DNA from: DASQYE01 sp036389675
GTDB taxonomy: Bacteria > Acidobacteriota > Blastocatellia > Pyrinomonadales > Pyrinomonadaceae
Direction: 5' to 3'
DNA length: 64,000 nt
Assembly (NCBI GenBank): GCA_036389675.1
Contig: DASVWI010000019.1
Span: 248,001 to 312,000 of the forward strand
The position numbers and the translations under genes are program-made. Shown here in pieces: positions 41,401-48,529 of the stretch (within the stretch, counting starts at the first letter, position 1; each line of letters begins with the position of its first letter). The notes under the pieces were generated by a model. That model saw only the letters and a list, made by a program, of their open reading frames with translations. It made no database searches and was not told the origin of the DNA.

Positions 41401-42891
41401 CTCCGTCACGTCGCGACCGATGCCCTGCACGCCGACGGGCCTGCCGTCCCTGTAGATCAGGCGCGTGCTTACTTCGAGCGAGACGCGGCGTCCGTCCTTC
41501 GCATTGATGTCAATCTCGTAAACGGTCGGCACGTCCTCGCTCGTCTTGCGCGTGATCATCTGGCGGGCCATCTCCAGATGATCGGGGACGACGACCTGCG
41601 CGATACTCATACGCAAAGCCTCGTCGCGCGTGTAGCCTGTGATGCGCTCGCCGGTCTTATTGAGCGAGGTGAAATTGCCCGCCATATCGTGCGTGTAGAT
41701 GAGATCGTTGGCGTTCTCGAAGAGGTCTCGATAGCGCTTCTCGTTCTCCTTCAAAGCTTCTTCGGCCCGCTTGCGCTCCGTGATGTCGCGGACAATCGTG
41801 CAGAGCGCCTGCTTGCCGCCGAAGGAGACGCTGTTGAGGCTGATCTCGACATCCACCAACGAGCCGTCACGGCGACGGTGCTGCCGCTCGCCTATAAAGT
41901 GATAGCCTTCGGTCAGGACTCTCTGAATATTATCGTCCACGTGCTTCGGGCTGGCCGTGACCACGTCATAGAGAGTCATCCCAAGGATCTCTTCGTCGCT
42001 GTAGCCGAGCAGCCTGCAATAAGACTGGTTGGCTTCGAGAATGCGCTTGGTCTCAACGTCGGCGAGAAAGATTCCGTCCGAGGATTGCTCGACGAGGGCA
42101 CGGTAACGCTCCTCGCTCTCGCGCATGGCGTCTTCGGCCTTGATGCGCTCGGTGATGTCGCGCACGACAGCGCGCACGCCCGAGGGCTCGCCCTCGTTGT
42201 CGCGCACGAGCATGATGATGCCTTCCAGATAACGCTCGACGCCCTGCGCGTCTTTGAGGCGATAGAGCGAGCGCAGCGGCTCGTTCGACGTGTGCTGACG
42301 GAGTTCTGAGATGTCTCGGGCCGCGTCCGCCGGGTCGATCAGCTCGCCTAGATGTGCGCCGACTATCTCCGACGCCGGACGACCGAAGAAGCGCGTGCCC
42401 GCTTCGTTGATGCTGGTGATCTGGCCGTCCATGTCGCGCGTGTAGATGATGTCGGCGGATTCTTCGACGATCTCGCGGTAATGGCGCTCAACGCGATGGC
42501 GCTCCGTCAGGCGAGCGACCTTGACCAGTAGCTCCTGACGGCGAAAGGGCATCTTTAAATAATCGTCAGCGCCCGCCACAAGGCCGTCCAGACTGTCCCT
42601 GTCCGCGGTCAGCATGGCGCTCATCAACAACACCGGCACGAAGGCCGTGCGTGGGTCTTGCTTGAGACGATGGCAAAGCTCGAAGCCGTCCATCAGGGGC
42701 ATGACCACATCGCTGATGATGATGTCGGGCTCAAGCGTCGGGGCAAGCTCAAGCGCGCGGGCTCCGCTCTCAGCCGTGACGACCCTGTAGCCCTCACGCT
42801 CAAGGAAGACCGTCAGCAGCTCAAGCACACTCGGTTCGTCATTGACGGTCAGGACGACTGGACGTTTCGGGGCAGTGTTCATCTTCGTCAC
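38485..42891 (-). CDS. Hybrid sensor histidine kinase with REC, five PAS, two GAF, kinase core and second REC domain
   Basis: This 1468-residue cytoplasmic protein begins with a receiver domain (PDIIISDVVMPLMDG), followed by about three PAS domains (residues about 135-510, with typical GXXXXXRDITERKRAE ends), two GAF domains (530-850), two more PAS domains (860-1105), the HisKA region with LASGVAHDFNNALAAI, an HATPase domain with NAVDAM, DTGMGIPEDV and GTGLGLAVSYGI, and a C-terminal receiver with MVFTDLSMPEMDG. No membrane segment was seen, so signals are probably internal: redox, light or small ligands. A promoter-like site about 230 bases upstream implies a long leader. Regulated targets are not identifiable. 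Confidence 0.9.
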   Translation of the reverse strand: MTKMNTAPKRPVVLTVNDEPSVLELLTVFLEREGYRVVTAESGARALELAPTLEPDIIISDVVMPLMDGFELCHRLKQDPRTAFVPVLLMSAMLTADRDSLDGLVAGADDYLKMPFRRQELLVKVARLTERHRVERHYREIVEESADIIYTRDMDGQITSINEAGTRFFGRPASEIVGAHLGELIDPADAARDISELRQHTSNEPLRSLYRLKDAQGVERYLEGIIMLVRDNEGEPSGVRAVVRDITERIKAEDAMRESEERYRALVEQSSDGIFLADVETKRILEANQSYCRLLGYSDEEILGMTLYDVVTASPKHVDDNIQRVLTEGYHFIGERQHRRRDGSLVDVEISLNSVSFGGKQALCTIVRDITERKRAEEALKENEKRYRDLFENANDLIYTHDMAGNFTSLNKTGERITGYTRDEALRMSIAQVVVPDHLEMARQMITRKTSEDVPTVYEIDINAKDGRRVSLEVSTRLIYRDGRPVGVQGIGRDVTERKRAERALAQQVKREALINRISGAVRHSLDPAEVFRSAVEELGKHLGVDRCSLFRFDIEAGLARYVAEYSAPGLPPAGLNYDLSQFADVIAGIREHGALTFDDAATDERITEVYNRVLRARGIRSLMYVAIKVGEELPAVFAISTIRSLRRWSEEDIALARAAADQTGIAIRHAELYQKAEATSSREALINRLSLAIRASLSLPEVLSTATRELGLALNASRVHLHLYDPNRERSPVEHEYVAPNSSSIRHVDVSFNDPIGQRLMYSTQPVVINDTRQFSAGPTELNSYVRVRAELVGVRSKIDCPVVVNGRFRGALCIHQTNRVRHWTEDEVALVEAVAAQLATGIAQAELFEMTKRAKKEWEATFNAMSDGIFIFDNHGRLIRVNRTGAAMEDTWPHLLLGRRCCDILRESEAEETCVVENSIREGRSVTVEVTPERYNRPLLVTIEPVFESESNTVGAVCTARDLSELRKVEAVARERQSLLTNILESVRDPICAIDTKGRFMWINTASTETSGYSTDELIGHHHLELIHPADRDMARENFEGAVNGEPCSYEVRYLTRDGEVREALYYNAPLVIEGRTTGVLGITRDITEHKQHQRRAAQADKLRALGQLASGVAHDFNNALAAILGRAQLMRRQVQSEALTRNLDIIQTAAEDAAATVRRIQTFARKSQEKEFELLDAGGLLHDAVEITRTRWENEARMRGLHYDVELLAEPARYYTMGNASELREVFVNLIVNAVDAMPYGGQLSISCASKDNRLCLNFTDTGMGIPEDVRERIFEPFYTTKGAQGTGLGLAVSYGIIERHDGMINVESEVERGTTFEIDLPAAEVAHTSVEASEEQATVPALSVLVVDDEDFVRDTLAEMLMILNHKVATASSGPKALEALAGARFDMVFTDLSMPEMDGWEVAREVRRRWPGTHIVLVTGYGKQTTPAPNEKHLVDGVIGKPFDFAQVTETIAAVTQHAVMSE

Positions 42892-43229
42892 AGACAGTTG
42901 GCCCAGGCAGTCAGGCCGGAAATGGGCAGCCGCGATTCAGAGTTGCGCCTAATTAAACTCTAACGTCAGGGGGTAATTCTGGTCTGGCGTGCCCGGGCAA
43001 TTCAGGCACGTTTCAAAGGGAAAGTCCGGGCCACTACGGTTGGTGAGAAAGCGGCCAGGCTATTGCTCACTTCACAAGGCAACTCGCACGGTCGGGGCAC
43101 AGCGAGCCGCTCACGGCAAGTATAACAAAGCAAAAACAGGCTTGTCACGCGGAAATAAACATAAGGCGGAAGGCGGAAGGATGAAAGAAATGCTTTAATG
43201 CTTTTACTTCATCCTTCATCCTTCCGCCT
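42892..43229. other. Long leader region of the histidine kinase gene
   Basis: This stretch of 338 bases between the VWFA stop and the histidine kinase ATG has no credible ORF on either strand. It holds a promoter-like site for the minus strand (43119-43148), most of a heptad element, and a GC-rich leader of about 220 bases that contains a 6-7 bp hairpin (CGTGCC/GGCACG, about 42984-43009). Confidence 0.55.
43119..43148 (-). promoter_or_regulatory. Predicted promoter for the histidine kinase gene
   Basis: On the minus strand GTGACA (43143-43148) and TATACT (43119-43124) are separated by 18 bases. It would give an mRNA leader of about 220 bases ahead of ATG 42891. Confidence 0.5.
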
Positions 43230-43237
43230 TCATCCTT
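43163..43237. repeat. Heptad-arm inverted element (GGATGAA type) supplying a stop codon
   Basis: Left arm GGCGGAA, GGCGGAA, GGATGAA at 43163-43184 faces 43208-43237, whose reverse complement reads GGATGAA, GGCGGAA, GGATGAA, GGATGAA. The loop matches that at 32788-32809. On the minus strand the first GGATGAA provides Gly and the TGA stop of the VWFA gene that ends at 43230. Confidence 0.85.
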
Positions 43238-44381
43238 GCTTTTTAGCGGCGTTGGATTTGGCGAAATAGCCCTGCCTGTAGGTCAGGCGCAGGTTCTTTC
43301 GTGTCTGCGGATTGACGACTTCGATCTGAACTTTGCGGAAGGAGCCGTCGCGATTCTTGTTCGTCGGAGAATAGGCGACGAGGTATTGCGAGCGTAGCTC
43401 TTCCTGTATCTGGGCGAAGGCGGCGCGCAAGTCCTCTTCGTCGCGCGGAAAGTAGGCTCTCCCGCCCGTGCGCTCGGCCAGCTTCTTCATTGAGCCTTCG
43501 TTGATTCCGCCGAAATACTCGTCGCCGATGCCAATGGCATAGATCACGGCATCGGCCTTAATGGCGCGGTCGATGGCATGCTCCATCTTCTTCTGGCTGC
43601 TGGAATCGACGCCGTCCGAGAGCAGTATGATGGCGCGGCGCGTCTTATCGGAGGTCTGCGTCAAGACTTCTTCGGACGTGACCCAGATGGCATCCCAGAT
43701 GGCGGTCGAACCGGCCAGACTCTGGTTAGTGCCGGAGATGGGCGGAGTTCCGGCGACCTGCCCTCCGCCGATGTAGCCTGCGGGAGGCACGAACTCGACG
43801 CGGTTGATGGCGCGGCGCACGCTCGCCACGTTACTCGTGAGGCCCTGTTCGAGCGTCGCCTCGCCCGTGAAAGAGACTACGGCCACCTCGTCCTTTTCGG
43901 GACGAAGCACGGCATCGACGAAAGAAGCGGCGGCGGCTTTCTCTATCGGAAGCGTGCGCTCTTCCGAGGCGCTCGTGTCGATCACGATGGCGAGCGAAAG
44001 CGGAAGGTCTGTCTGGCGATTGAAGGCGAAAACCTCCTGCGGCTGCCCGTCTTCGAGCACGCGTATGTCTTCCTGTCGGAGGTTGGTGATGAAGCGCTTC
44101 TGCTTATCGACGGCGGTGAATAGAATGTTGGTCAGGTCTGTCTCGACGCGCACGACATCGCTGTCATCCTGAAGCGTCGTATCATCATCCTGAGAGGTAG
44201 GCGGCTGTTGCTGAGGCTCGGTCGTCCGAGGGGAATCAACTGTGCGGCGCGTGCGCGTCGTACTTGGTGTCTGCGGCTGCGGTTGCTGAGCGCGGACGCC
44301 CGGGGCGGGCGCGCCCCCGAAGGGAAGCCATGTGATGAGCATTAATGCCAGAGCCTGTGCAAACTGCTTTTTATTGAACAT
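43230..44381 (-). CDS. Secreted VWFA-related protein
   Basis: The 383-residue protein has a signal sequence (FAQALALMLITWLPFGGAPA), a Pro/Gln/Thr-rich linker, the pre-VWFA segment typical of acidobacteria (RFITNLRQEDIRVLEDGQPQ, then EVFAFNRQTDLP), and a VWFA domain with the metal-site motif IVIDTSASEER and ILLSDGVDSSSQ. It ends with the Acidobacteria-type tail QYLVAYSPTNKNRDGSFRKV. Function is probably metal-dependent protein binding at the surface. Its last residues QG and stop come from the heptad element. It is preceded by a paralogue at 44475-45497. Confidence 0.87.
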   Translation of the reverse strand: MFNKKQFAQALALMLITWLPFGGAPAPGVRAQQPQPQTPSTTRTRRTVDSPRTTEPQQQPPTSQDDDTTLQDDSDVVRVETDLTNILFTAVDKQKRFITNLRQEDIRVLEDGQPQEVFAFNRQTDLPLSLAIVIDTSASEERTLPIEKAAAASFVDAVLRPEKDEVAVVSFTGEATLEQGLTSNVASVRRAINRVEFVPPAGYIGGGQVAGTPPISGTNQSLAGSTAIWDAIWVTSEEVLTQTSDKTRRAIILLSDGVDSSSQKKMEHAIDRAIKADAVIYAIGIGDEYFGGINEGSMKKLAERTGGRAYFPRDEEDLRAAFAQIQEELRSQYLVAYSPTNKNRDGSFRKVQIEVVNPQTRKNLRLTYRQGYFAKSNAAKKQG

Positions 44382-44474
44382 TACTATTGACCGCCAATTC
44401 TAAAACCTGTAGACCGATTCTGAGATAAAGACCGACCGCCACAGCTTCACTATGCCGCCTCTTATCTCAAATAT

Positions 44475-45497
44475 TTATTGCGCCGCCATCACGCTGTCGC
44501 CGACCGCCGTATAGCCGCGACGCGTTCGCACCTTCATGCCGCCGCGCTCGCCCGTGAGCTTGACATCTATGCGCCGGAAGCTCCCGTCGTAAGCGTCGTT
44601 CGACGGCTTGTAGGTGACAATGTATTGCGAGCGCAGCTCCTTTGAAATCTTGGTAAAGGAACGCTCTAGCGCGAGCGCGTCGCCTGTGAAAAAGGCGCTG
44701 CCGCCCGTCTCGGCGCAGAGCTTCTCAAGGTCGCGGTCGCCGCTATCGGAAACCTGCCCAGCCTCTACGCCCGGAACCGTGCCGGAGAAACCGGCCTTGG
44801 TCGAGATGGCGAAGATTGTGGTCTCCGTGCGCTGCGCGATATCGATCGCATCCTGTAGGCGTGCGCGGCTGTAAGTATCCTCGCCATCGGTGATGACGAC
44901 GATCACGCGTCGGCCCTGCGCTGTCCGCATCTTCTCGTCGCAGAACTGCCAGATAGCATCGTAGAGCGCCGTCTGTGTGCCGGGCTTCTTGACGCTGTCG
45001 ACGGCGCGGTCGAGCAAATCCAGCTTGTCCGTGAAATCCTGCCGGAGCGTAATCTCGTGATCGAAGGTCATAAACGCGGCCTTGTCTTTGCGAAGGCGCG
45101 TCACCGTATAGATGAAGGTCTTGGCGGACTCCTGCTCGAACTTGAGCTTACCGGCGGTCGAGGGCGAGGTGTCCATCAGGACGCCGACGTAGACGGGAAA
45201 GCTCTCGCTCTCGTCCGAGAAGGTCTCGATCTGCTGCGGCTTCTTGTCTTCGAGAACCTGAAAATCGTTGATGGTCAGCCCTGAAACGAACTGACCCTTC
45301 TTGTCCAGCACGGTGATGGGCAGGCGGACGCGTCGAATGTTGACGCGCACGGGCCGATCCTGCGGGTCGGTCTGTTGATTTTGCGGCTGGGGCTTTTGCT
45401 GCGACTGGGGCTGAGCCTCGACGCGCGCCGCAGCCGTCAGCAGCAACATGCAGCCGAGCGTAGCGAAAGAGAGAAAAAATGCTGAAAGTCTTCTCAT
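44475..45497 (-). CDS. Secreted VWFA-related protein
   Basis: The 340-residue paralogue of the next gene has a signal peptide (LSFATLGCMLLLTAAARVEA), a Gln/Pro-rich linker, the pre-domain RLPITVLDKKGQFVSGLTIN and a VWFA domain with VGVLMDTSPSTAGKL and VVITDGEDTYSR. The metal-site serine pattern D-T-S-P-S keeps the MIDAS residues. It ends with YIVTYKPSNDAYDGSFRRID as in its relatives. The two genes are 93 bases apart on one strand and probably one transcript. Function unknown beyond binding. Confidence 0.86.
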   Translation of the reverse strand: MRRLSAFFLSFATLGCMLLLTAAARVEAQPQSQQKPQPQNQQTDPQDRPVRVNIRRVRLPITVLDKKGQFVSGLTINDFQVLEDKKPQQIETFSDESESFPVYVGVLMDTSPSTAGKLKFEQESAKTFIYTVTRLRKDKAAFMTFDHEITLRQDFTDKLDLLDRAVDSVKKPGTQTALYDAIWQFCDEKMRTAQGRRVIVVITDGEDTYSRARLQDAIDIAQRTETTIFAISTKAGFSGTVPGVEAGQVSDSGDRDLEKLCAETGGSAFFTGDALALERSFTKISKELRSQYIVTYKPSNDAYDGSFRRIDVKLTGERGGMKVRTRRGYTAVGDSVMAAQ

Positions 45498-46011
45498 AAA
45501 AATTGTAAGTCAGTGTAAGCGACCGAAAGCTGATACGTCGTTCGATAACAACGTCTTATGATGCCCCGCGGGGGAAAAGCCGTTGCCCTCGCCGAAGAGC
45601 GAATGCCCGGACTTCCATGGGCGATAGTATAGCAATAGGGCGGGGAAAGCGCATAAAGGAGAAAAGGCAATTAACAGGGACGGACAGAGGTGGACAGGGT
45701 AAAAGCAGAAAGCATTAAGATCTGAATGCTTCAAAGCATCTTCTTTATCCTCGGAATCTCTGTCCATCGCTGTTAGATTCCCCCGCCCGTTAACTGAACC
45801 GCCGCCAGATTTTACGCAAACCTTCGGGGATGAAAATCCCGCTCCTTGATAGAACTCCACTTAGCCGAGTTTATAAGTCAATGGTACAATGCGGCTGCGA
45901 CGCAAGCGTGATAGACAGTTTCAAGGCCGCTTCCTTTAAGCTTTGCAAAATCAGTTTTCGTTCTGTCCCTGCAAATATGGATAGCCGTGCGCCTATCCTG
46001 AGATAAAAACC
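45498..46011. other. Intergenic region of 514 bases with a heptad element
   Basis: Divergent upstream region between the VWFA gene (minus) and the kinase gene (plus). It contains the heptad element at 45669-45779 and a TACAAT box at 45885-45890 with a weak TTAGCC 18 bases before it. The open frame on the minus strand at 45510-45860 crosses the repeat and shows no protein-like pattern, so I do not call a gene. Confidence 0.5.
45669..45779. repeat. Heptad-arm inverted element (CAGGGAT type)
   Basis: The left arm at 45669-45705 starts AATTAACAGGGACGGACAGA; the right arm at 45743-45779, reverse complemented, starts AATCTAACAGCGATGGACAG. Both end in AAAG next to a loop with AAAGCATT and GAATGCTT, the same core as in the elements at 2021 and 23272. 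Confidence 0.8.
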
Positions 46012-48519
46012 GTGACGACCCCCCGGCTCATCTCTCATTACAGGGTTATCGAGACGCTCGGCAAGGGCGGCATGGGCGAAGTGTTTCTGGCCGAAGACAC
46101 GAAGCATCACGACCGCAAGGTGGCGCTCAAGCTGCTGCCGGCAGACATGACGCAGGACGAAACACGTCTGCGCCGCTTTCGTCAGGAAGCACGCGCCATC
46201 CTCGCCCTCAATCATCCGAACATCCTGACCATCTACGAGATCGGCGAGGAAGACTCGATCTATTTCATCGCCACGGAATTCATCGCGGGCGTGACGCTCA
46301 GAACTCATCTGGCGCGCAATCACATGGAGACCGAGAAGGCTCTGGATGTTGCCATACAGGTCGCGGCTGCGCTCGATGCGGCGCACACGGCAGGCATAGT
46401 GCACCGCGACATCAAGCCGGAAAACATCATGCTGCGGACGGACGGCTACGTCAAAGTGCTGGACTTCGGCCTCGCCAAGCTGACGGAGAAGCTGGCCGAT
46501 GGCGAGACGGGCCACGACCCCGAAGCGATCACTGTTCCCCTGAGCGATACCAATCCGGGCGCGGTCATCGGCACGACCGGCTACATGTCGCCGGAGCAGG
46601 CGCGCGGCCTCATGGTGGATGCGCGCACGGACATCTTCAGCTTCGGCGTAGTCCTCTACGAGATGGTGGCCGGGCGCGCGCCCTTCGTTGGAGAGACGAA
46701 GAACGACATCATAGTCTCGCTGCTCAATCGAGACCCTTTGCCGCTCGCGCGATTCGCGCCGAGCGTTCCGCCCGAGCTACAGAGAATCGTGACGAAGGCT
46801 CTCTCCAAGGACAAGGAGGAGCGCTACCAGACGATCAAGGATATGCTCATAGACCTGCGCGGGTTAAAGAAGGATTTGGAATTTACGACCCGCCTTGAGC
46901 GTTCTGCCGACCCGGGACTCAGCGGCAGCGGCGGCACGCGTCTGAGCGGCCAGTCCACCTTCGAGCCGGGCCAGTACCAGACGCGCACGGACGAGATGAC
47001 GGCGGCGCGCTCGACCACGAGCGCCAATTCCGTGATTGAGAAGGCCCATCGCAACCGCGCCGTCCTGGTCTTATCCATCATCGCCATCATCCTCGCCCTC
47101 AGCCTCGGCGGTCTATACTTTGCGCGGCGCGGCAAGACCATCAATTCCGTCGCCATCCTGCCCTTCGTCAACGGCAGCCAGAATCCCAACGCCGAATACC
47201 TCTCCGACGGCCTCACGGAATCCATCATCAGCAGTCTTTCGCAGTTGCCTAACCTGAAGGTGATGTCCAGAAGCGCCGTCTTTCGTTACAAGGGGCAGAA
47301 CATCGACGCGCAGGAGGTGGGCCGCAAGCTCGGCGTCGGGGCCGTTTTGATGGGAACTGTAGATCAGATCGGCGACAATCTCGTGATCAAGACGGAGTTG
47401 ATAGATGTCTCGGACGGCTCGCAGTTGTGGGGAGAGCGGTACGACCGTAAGATCTCCGACCTCATCGCTGTCCAGCAGGAGATTGCCTGGAAGATATCGA
47501 AGCGGCTACGGCTGCGCTTAACGGGCGAGGACGAGAAGCGCATCACGAAGCACTACACGGAGAACACGGAGGCTTACCAGCTTTACCTGAAGGGGCGCTA
47601 CTTCTGGAACAAACGGGACAAGGAGAGCCTCAACAACGGCATTCGCTCATTTCAGGATGCGATCAAGATAGACCCGGCCTATGCGCTCGCCTACTCCGGC
47701 ATGGCGGACTCTTACGCTCTTCTGGCAGACATCGGAGCGGTCGCGCCCAACGAGGCCATGCCGCGCGCCAAGGCCGCCGCCGAAAGAGCCATAGAGCTTG
47801 ATAACGAACTGGCCGAAGGCTACACCTCTGCCGGCTTCGTCAAGCTGTCTTACGACTGGGCATGGCCCGCCGCCGAGAGCGATTTCAAACGCGCCCTCGA
47901 ACTCAACCCGAACTACGCGACGGCCCACCAGTGGTACGCTTCTTACCTCTTACAGATGGGCCGCTACAATGATGCCACCGAAGAGATCAAACGTGCCCAG
48001 CAGCTAGACCCGCTCTCGCTCATCATCAACGCCAACAAGGGCTACTATCTCTATTTCGCCAGACAGTATGATGCGGCCATAGAGCAATACCGCAAGACGC
48101 TTGAGATAGACCCTAACTTCGGAGTGGGGCGCTACTATCTGGCGCAGGCTTACGTGCAGAAAAGGATGTACGGGGAGGCCATCGCGGAGTTTCAGAAACT
48201 GATCACAACACCCGCGGACGATCTGGAGACGGCGGCGGCGCTCGGCTTCGCCTACGCTCAATCGGGCCGTCGCGCCGAGGCGCAGAAGATTCTCACAGAG
48301 ATCACAGAGTTATCGAAGAGTCGCTATGTCTCGCCGCTCTACATCGCCACCATCCACACGGGCCTTGGCGAGCGCGATCAGGCGATCGAATGGCTCTACA
48401 AAGCCTATGACGCCCGCCATCCGGGCCTCGTCCTTATCAAAGTAGACCCGATGTTTGACAGCCTGCGCGACGACCAGCGCTTTCAGGAACTGCTGCGCCG
48501 CTTCGACCGCCCGTCTTAA
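46012..48519 (+). CDS. Membrane-bound serine/threonine protein kinase with TolB-like domain and TPR repeats
   Basis: The 835-residue protein has a Hanks-type kinase (about 9-280): LGKGGMGEVFLAED, the Lys in VALKLLP, HRDIKPEN, DFGLAKL and SPEQAR. A single membrane helix (VLVLSIIAIILALSLGGLYF) sits near residue 350. Outside it comes the TolB/FlgO-like region (SVAILPFVNGSQNPNAEYLS) and TPR units to the end (YALAYSGMADSYALLADIG, NYATAHQWYASYLLQMGRYN). The C-terminal half is then extracytoplasmic. It shares this layout with the soluble kinase at 28840-31335, which lacks the membrane helix. The start is GTG 46012, with only weak ribosome-site potential upstream. Confidence 0.88.
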   Translation: MTTPRLISHYRVIETLGKGGMGEVFLAEDTKHHDRKVALKLLPADMTQDETRLRRFRQEARAILALNHPNILTIYEIGEEDSIYFIATEFIAGVTLRTHLARNHMETEKALDVAIQVAAALDAAHTAGIVHRDIKPENIMLRTDGYVKVLDFGLAKLTEKLADGETGHDPEAITVPLSDTNPGAVIGTTGYMSPEQARGLMVDARTDIFSFGVVLYEMVAGRAPFVGETKNDIIVSLLNRDPLPLARFAPSVPPELQRIVTKALSKDKEERYQTIKDMLIDLRGLKKDLEFTTRLERSADPGLSGSGGTRLSGQSTFEPGQYQTRTDEMTAARSTTSANSVIEKAHRNRAVLVLSIIAIILALSLGGLYFARRGKTINSVAILPFVNGSQNPNAEYLSDGLTESIISSLSQLPNLKVMSRSAVFRYKGQNIDAQEVGRKLGVGAVLMGTVDQIGDNLVIKTELIDVSDGSQLWGERYDRKISDLIAVQQEIAWKISKRLRLRLTGEDEKRITKHYTENTEAYQLYLKGRYFWNKRDKESLNNGIRSFQDAIKIDPAYALAYSGMADSYALLADIGAVAPNEAMPRAKAAAERAIELDNELAEGYTSAGFVKLSYDWAWPAAESDFKRALELNPNYATAHQWYASYLLQMGRYNDATEEIKRAQQLDPLSLIINANKGYYLYFARQYDAAIEQYRKTLEIDPNFGVGRYYLAQAYVQKRMYGEAIAEFQKLITTPADDLETAAALGFAYAQSGRRAEAQKILTEITELSKSRYVSPLYIATIHTGLGERDQAIEWLYKAYDARHPGLVLIKVDPMFDSLRDDQRFQELLRRFDRPS

Positions 48520-48529
48520 TCGCCCTCAT

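Noticed and set aside
39000..42300. Several long plus-strand frames opposite the hybrid histidine kinase
   Set aside because: They mirror the GC-rich codon pattern of the kinase gene and give Arg/Ala/His-rich sequences without domains.
42990..43140. GGGAAAGTCCGGGCC resembles the conserved 5' part of RNase P RNA
   Set aside because: The matching 3' P4 strand and the ACAGAA-type motif are absent within the gap, and the gap is too short once the repeat and promoter are counted. Only the short match is present.
45871..46515. A 214-codon minus-strand frame opposite the membrane kinase gene
   Set aside because: It is the complement of the conserved kinase domain and has no recognisable features; the kinase frame is certain.
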